DNA from: Spartobacteria bacterium
GTDB taxonomy: Bacteria > Verrucomicrobiota > Verrucomicrobiae > Chthoniobacterales > UBA6821
Assembly (NCBI GenBank): GCA_003136515.1
Contig: PLEU01000164.1
Coordinates: forward strand, 1,170-9,809
Direction: 5' to 3'
Length of the DNA: 8,640 bases
The position numbers were made by a program, and so were the translations under genes. How positions within the stretch are numbered: position 1 is the stretch's first letter; every line of letters starts with the position of its first letter. This document shows positions 5,376 through 8,640 of this stretch, piece after piece. Under the pieces are notes generated by a model. The model was not told the origin of the DNA and did not search any database. It saw only the letters and a list, made by a program, of their open reading frames with translations.

Positions 5376-5832
5376 ATGAGTCATCATGATAGAAGATATC
5401 ATCTTGCCCGAGATCTGACCAAAGAATATTCCCGAAGCCCAAGAGAGACACTCGGCGGCTATGTGTCGGCCGCACGTACACTCGATAAGTGCATGACGGT
5501 CATCGTGGGGAGTGAGGGTGAGTATCATTACGAATGCCCTTTAGACCGGGAGTTTTTTGATTTTACAAAAATCGATTCCATGGAATTCCGGCCGCATGTA
5601 GAAAGCGAGCCCACGGACGACGAAATGGATATATGTATCAGTAAGCATACCAAGGTCAAAAGAGAGCGAAGATGTGGTGAGCTGGAACAACAAATGGCGA
5701 TGCATGCGTCTAGTCGATCTCCCGATACACGTTCAGCTTTATATGTAAGAATATATTCCAAAGTTTATTCCCAAGAATCGTCCCGTCTATGCTTGGTTTG
5801 ATGTCTATTATCTTGAGGAAGAAAGAATCTAA
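5376..5832 (+). pseudogene. DUF5069 gene broken by a one-base insertion and a nonsense codon
   Basis: From ATG 5376 the frame encodes an unmistakable DUF5069 N-terminus: DLTKEYSRSPRETLGGYV, ARTLDKC and GEYHYECPLDREFFDF. After KHTKVK (to about 5660) the frame loses all family likeness and runs to a TGA at 5799-5801. If one A of the AAAA run at 5658-5661 is skipped, the other frame continues KESEDVVSWNNKWRCMRLV and then DLPIHVQLYM. It meets TAA at 5746-5748 and continues EYIPKFIPKNRPVYAWFDV to a stop at 5830-5832. That tail matches the remembered DUF5069 ending (FIPKNR-x-V-Y-x-W-FDVY-x-x-EEE). The corrected length, about 151 codons, fits the family. So there are two independent lesions, plus a probable Trp-to-Cys change at DICISK. 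Family function is unknown. Without correction it would read as an intact 141-aa protein. Confidence 0.8.
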
Positions 5833-5896
5833 ATAAATACAGAATAAACCCCATGAGGGCCGCTGACTCCCTTCTCGCCATCTTTTAATGTTAACA

Positions 5897-6997
5897 ATGA
5901 CTACACGGCATCTCTTCGAACCTTTCCGGTTAAAATCTCTAGAGATCAAAAATCGCATTGTGATGGCTCCAATGACCCGGTCATTTTCACCGGGTGGGGT
6001 GCCTACTGCCACCGTTGCGGAGTACTATGCGCGTCGTGCCCAAGGCGAGGTCGGGCTTATCATAACTGAAGGAACTGTGGTCAACCGCCCCGCCTCTTCC
6101 AGTGACCCCAATATTCCTCATTTCTATGGAGCGAAAGCACTGGAAGGTTGGAAAGGTGTCATCAATGCAGTCCATGCCGCGGGTGGCAAAATAGCACCCC
6201 AGCTCTGGCATATGGGAGTTGTTGCACCTGACCCCTCCGGATGGTTACCTACGGTACCATTTGAGGGACCTTCGGGGCTGATTTCTCCCGGAAAAGTCGG
6301 GGGAATTACCATGACAGAGAACGATATCGCCGAAACGATCAAGGCATTCGCCCAAGCAGCCGCTGAAGCGAAGAGGCTCGGCTTCGATGCGGTGGAGCTC
6401 CACGGCGCACATGGCTATTTGATCGATCAGTTCTTCTGGCATTCGACAAATCAGCGCACGGATAATTACGGTGGACAAACTCTTCCGGAGCGTTCCCGTT
6501 TTGCCGTGGAAATCATCCGAGCTGTCCGTCAAGCAGTCGGGCCGGATTTTGTCATCAGCCTTCGCATCTCGCAGTGGAAACTCCAGGACTATAGCGCAAA
6601 GCTTGCTGTCACCCCGGATGAACTTCAAGCATGGGTTGTTCCTCTGGAGGAGGCGGGAGTGGACATCTTCCATTGCTCGCAGCGGCGCTTCGAGGATCCG
6701 GAATTTTCCGATTCTGATTTGAATCTGGCCGGCTGGGTCAAGAAGCTTACGGGAAAGCCAACCATTACAGTGGGTTCAATTGGGCTTTCAGGCGATTTTT
6801 TAGCCGCCTTCAAAGGAGAATCCTCAACTCCGAGCTCCCTGAATGAACTTCTGCGACGCTTCGATCGAGGCGATTTTGACCTTGTGGCAGTTGGTCGCCA
6901 ACTCATCACCAATCCGGAGTGGCCTCGACTCATCGAAGAAGGGCGGAGAGGCGAAATTATCGGATTTAGCAAGAAGGCGCTATCGAATCTTTCCTAG
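5897..6997 (+). CDS. Old Yellow Enzyme-family NADH:flavin oxidoreductase, 366 aa
   Basis: This is a cytoplasmic FMN-dependent ene-reductase of the Old Yellow Enzyme family (NemA/OYE-like TIM barrel), which reduces activated C=C bonds, and sometimes nitro or nitrate-ester compounds, using NAD(P)H. It opens with LFEPFRLKSLEIKNRIVMAP and MTRS, the usual first strand and FMN-contact segment. GLIITEGT, QLWHMG and VELHGAHGYLIDQFFW follow, where His169, His172 and Tyr174 are the substrate-binding pair and proton donor. Then come TDNYGG with an ERSRFAVEI helix, and near the end TVGSIGL and LVAVGRQLITNPEWP, which bind the FMN phosphate. Length is normal for the family. The in-frame ATG 5888 (MLTMTTR) is an alternative start; neither has a Shine-Dalgarno sequence. 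Physiological substrate unknown. The gene follows the pseudogene by 64 nt and precedes the tandem YkuD gene by 79 nt. Confidence 0.93.
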   Translation: MTTRHLFEPFRLKSLEIKNRIVMAPMTRSFSPGGVPTATVAEYYARRAQGEVGLIITEGTVVNRPASSSDPNIPHFYGAKALEGWKGVINAVHAAGGKIAPQLWHMGVVAPDPSGWLPTVPFEGPSGLISPGKVGGITMTENDIAETIKAFAQAAAEAKRLGFDAVELHGAHGYLIDQFFWHSTNQRTDNYGGQTLPERSRFAVEIIRAVRQAVGPDFVISLRISQWKLQDYSAKLAVTPDELQAWVVPLEEAGVDIFHCSQRRFEDPEFSDSDLNLAGWVKKLTGKPTITVGSIGLSGDFLAAFKGESSTPSSLNELLRRFDRGDFDLVAVGRQLITNPEWPRLIEEGRRGEIIGFSKKALSNLS

Positions 6998-7063
6998 TGA
7001 ATGCTACTTAAATCTCATGAAGGCCGCTTCAGGACTCAATGATAATATATTCATCGGTTCATT

Positions 7064-7068
7064 AGGGG
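7064..7068 (+). promoter_or_regulatory. Shine-Dalgarno AGGGG deciding the start at 7077
   Basis: AGGGG ends eight bases before ATG 7077. That ATG opens directly into a signal peptide. Together these favour 7077 over the upstream in-frame ATGs at 7017 and 6843. Confidence 0.6.
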
Positions 7069-7076
7069 CACTCCTT

Positions 7077-8048
7077 ATGAGGTTTTTCCGAATGATTCTG
7101 ATAGTGAGAGCCGGTATCCTTGTGTGCTTGACAGCAGGGCAAGCTTTTGGATCGACCATGGATCGGCAGCCTTCGGCATCTTCGGACTACCTTGAGACGG
7201 GCGATTACCTATGGCAGCCGGAGACCTCGCCAACGGGACCGGTGGTCATCATTGTAAGCCTGAGCGATCAGATCCTCTGTGTCTACCGAAACGGGATTTG
7301 TATCGGACGATCGTCCATTAGTTCAGGCAAGGCAGGGTTTGGCACCCCGGTTGGCTTATTTACAATTCTCCAAAAAAGAGCAACCCATACTTCAAATCTC
7401 TTTAGGGGTGGATCGATGCCCTATATGGAGCGACTGACTTGGAAAGGAGTGGCAATGCACGCCGGTTCTTTGCCCGGATATGCGGATTCGCACGGATGTG
7501 TCCGCATGCCGTTGGATTTCGCTAGGAAGCTCTACAGAATTACGGAAAATGGCACGACTGTCATCGTTACCGACCACCGTTTCAGATCATATGAGAGTCA
7601 GGTTCCGGCTCTTCTATTTGACTCCCAAACAGGGGGTAGTCTCCCAGCGGGACTGACTTACTGGGATCCCGCCAAATCACCCAATGGTCCTTTGTCGATC
7701 GTTGTCAGCAGCGGCTCCTCCGAAGTTTTTGTCTATCGAAACGGAATGGAAATCGGACGCACTCCCATTGGCGGTCTTGATGGCCTGAGCGGACTGTATG
7801 TTTATTCAGCCTTGGCTGAAGTGGACGCGGGAGGGCGGCGGAGTTGGCTTTCGACAGGCAGTATTGTGGGGCGTGCACCGCAGATTAGGGAGTTAGTGAA
7901 GCACGTCAGCATTAACCAACAATTTATTGCCCTGACGCGTGGCCTAATCGAAATGGGCACCACCCTTATCCTAACAGACGCACCGGTCAACTCGTGCGAG
8001 CCGAATGCACCCCCCCTAGATATCCTAACAACGGAGACTTCTCAGTAG
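7077..8048 (+). CDS. Secreted tandem YkuD protein: one active and one degenerate domain, 323 aa
   Basis: From ATG 7077 the protein begins MRFFRMILIVRAGILVCL, a signal peptide probably cut near AGQAFG (about residue 25). The first YkuD domain (about 55-165) has all active-site features: SSGKAGFGTPVG, His128 (HAGSLPGY), then SHGCVRMP with nucleophile Cys141. It should act on peptidoglycan in the periplasm as an L,D-transpeptidase. The second half (about 195-305) repeats the first: WDPAKSPNGPLSIVVS mirrors WQPETSPTGPVVIIVS, VYRNGMEIGR mirrors VYRNGICIGR, and GTTLILTD mirrors GTTVIVTD. However, the His and Ser-His-Gly-Cys are gone, replaced around KHVSINQQFIALTRG. So it is an internal duplication with a pseudo-enzyme domain, a layout I recall from some proteobacterial ErfK/YbiS-like proteins. 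The frame stays open upstream to 6843 inside the oxidoreductase gene, but signal peptide and RBS support 7077; ATG 7017 is possible. Confidence 0.88.
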   Translation: MRFFRMILIVRAGILVCLTAGQAFGSTMDRQPSASSDYLETGDYLWQPETSPTGPVVIIVSLSDQILCVYRNGICIGRSSISSGKAGFGTPVGLFTILQKRATHTSNLFRGGSMPYMERLTWKGVAMHAGSLPGYADSHGCVRMPLDFARKLYRITENGTTVIVTDHRFRSYESQVPALLFDSQTGGSLPAGLTYWDPAKSPNGPLSIVVSSGSSEVFVYRNGMEIGRTPIGGLDGLSGLYVYSALAEVDAGGRRSWLSTGSIVGRAPQIRELVKHVSINQQFIALTRGLIEMGTTLILTDAPVNSCEPNAPPLDILTTETSQ

Positions 8049-8050
8049 GG

Positions 8051-8071
8051 AGAGAGTGTTCGCCACCCTCT
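8051..8071 (+). terminator. Imperfect hairpin after the tandem YkuD gene
   Basis: AGAGAGTG (8051-8058) pairs with CACCCTCT (8064-8071) with a single A-C mismatch and a five-base loop ttcgc, two bases after the TAG stop. A run of six T occurs at 8088-8093, about 17 bases past the stem, further than in a standard intrinsic terminator. It is a plausible but weak transcript end before the ABC permease gene. Confidence 0.25.
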
Positions 8072-8143
8072 GGGAACGGAACGCAGATTTTTTAAGCGGG
8101 AAAAAGTCACTACCGATAAGATGGCTATGGGCCGGTTAATCCT

Positions 8144-8640
8144 ATGAATTTCATCGCATTGAAAATGCTCTTTGGCGATAGGGCAAAATTCATCGGCATT
8201 GTCGTTGGACTTACGTTTGCGTCGCTGCTCATTACCCAACAATCGGCAATCTTTGCGGGTATCATGACCAGGACATTTAGCTTTCTACTCGACGTTGGCC
8301 TCCCGGATATTTGGGTCGTCGATCCCAGAGTAAAATACATTGATGATATCAAGCCAATGGATGACGACGCCTATCTGCAGGTGCGCGGGGTGGAAGGGGT
8401 GAAGTGGGCCGTGCCACTCTACAAGGGATCGCTTGCGGTCCGCACCAAGGATGGAACCTACCAGAGTTGCACGGTTGTGGGCCTTGATGACGAGACACTC
8501 ATGGGAGGGCCTGCTACGATGGTCTCCGGCGACCTCTCCTATCTAAGGCGAAGTGGTGCTGTGATCGTGGATCAGACGGGGGCTGAAGGAAAGTTGGCGC
8601 ATTTGCTTCCCAATGGGAAAAGCATACCCCTCAAAGTAGG
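8144..8640 (+). CDS. MacB/DevC-like ABC transporter permease, N-terminal part (runs off the window)
   Basis: The frame starts ATG 8144 and remains open for 165 codons to the window edge. It opens MNFIALKMLFGDRAKF followed by one membrane helix (about residues 16-36, IGIVVGLTFASLLITQQ). A long extracytoplasmic region comes next, including GLPDIWVVDPRV, VRGVEGVKWAVPLYKG and VVGLDDETLMGGP. This is the layout of FtsX/MacB-type permeases: helix 1, a large periplasmic (MacB_PCD) domain, then three more helices expected beyond the edge. The VRGVEGV-x-x-A-x-PLY segment is typical of DevC-like permeases, which pair with an HlyD-type adaptor and an ATPase to export lipids or small molecules. Neither partner lies upstream here, so they would be expected just downstream. 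No Shine-Dalgarno sequence is visible. Confidence 0.8.
   Translation, partial: MNFIALKMLFGDRAKFIGIVVGLTFASLLITQQSAIFAGIMTRTFSFLLDVGLPDIWVVDPRVKYIDDIKPMDDDAYLQVRGVEGVKWAVPLYKGSLAVRTKDGTYQSCTVVGLDDETLMGGPATMVSGDLSYLRRSGAVIVDQTGAEGKLAHLLPNGKSIPLKV

Noticed and set aside
6245..6673. 142-codon − strand frame inside the oxidoreductase gene
   Set aside because: The + strand carries conserved Old Yellow Enzyme motifs across the whole interval, and the antisense product resembles nothing.
6843..7076. Upstream extension of the tandem YkuD frame, starting at ATG 6843
   Set aside because: It overlaps the end of the oxidoreductase gene, whose frame there encodes the conserved FMN-binding segment. The extension has no family likeness, while ATG 7077 has an AGGGG site and opens into a signal peptide.
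8125..8352. − strand frame overlapping the start of the ABC permease
   Set aside because: The + strand frame there encodes a convincing MacB/DevC-like N-terminus that stays open to the window edge; the antisense product is unrecognisable.
1..8640. CRISPR arrays, insertion sequences, tRNA or rRNA genes, phage or toxin-antitoxin modules
   Set aside because: I looked for spaced repeats, terminal inverted repeats, transposase motifs and RNA landmarks on both strands and found none.

Overview
The window reads as a chromosomal piece of a Gram-negative bacterium of moderate GC content (roughly half). It carries outer-membrane lipid transport genes, a lipoprotein signal and two L,D-transpeptidases. 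Most starts lack a clear Shine-Dalgarno sequence and two of the lipid-transport genes start with GTG. The small acidic protein at 1517-1927 and the DUF5069 relic at 5376-5832 resemble, from memory, proteins of Verrucomicrobiota (Opitutae-like); that assignment is an inference. All recognisable genes lie on the + strand.

Layout. Positions 1-1062 hold a GC-rich hairpin, two very small membrane proteins (48 aa Lmo0937/DUF5670-like, 73 aa two-helix) and a lipoprotein L,D-transpeptidase (YkuD). Positions 1063-1927 hold a leader with competing hairpins, then a DUF883 (ElaB/YqjD-like) membrane-anchored protein overlapping by 4 nt an acidic DUF2934-like protein. Positions 1968-4217 are a tight three-gene Mla-type operon: permease (mlaE), ATPase (mlaF) and MCE-domain substrate-binding protein (mlaD). 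Positions 4218-4730 are a 513-nt gap with a perfect 10-bp hairpin and at most a small, possibly relic, membrane ORF. Positions 4731-5267 encode a DUF892 (YciE/YciF) ferritin-like protein. Positions 5376-5832 hold a DUF5069 gene broken by a one-base insertion and an in-frame stop. Positions 5897-6997 encode an Old Yellow Enzyme-family flavin oxidoreductase. Positions 7077-8048 encode a secreted tandem YkuD protein with one active-looking and one degenerate domain. From 8144 to the window end lies the N-terminal part of a MacB/DevC-like ABC transporter permease.

Common theme. Most genes concern the cell envelope (peptidoglycan crosslinking, phospholipid traffic, small membrane proteins) or general stress proteins (DUF883, DUF892, Lmo0937-like) that often cluster in environmental bacteria. 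I see no phage, transposon, CRISPR, tRNA or rRNA genes, and no clear new multi-gene system. The most notable items are the double-lesion DUF5069 pseudogene, the half-dead tandem L,D-transpeptidase and the mutually exclusive pairing in the leader at 1085-1172.
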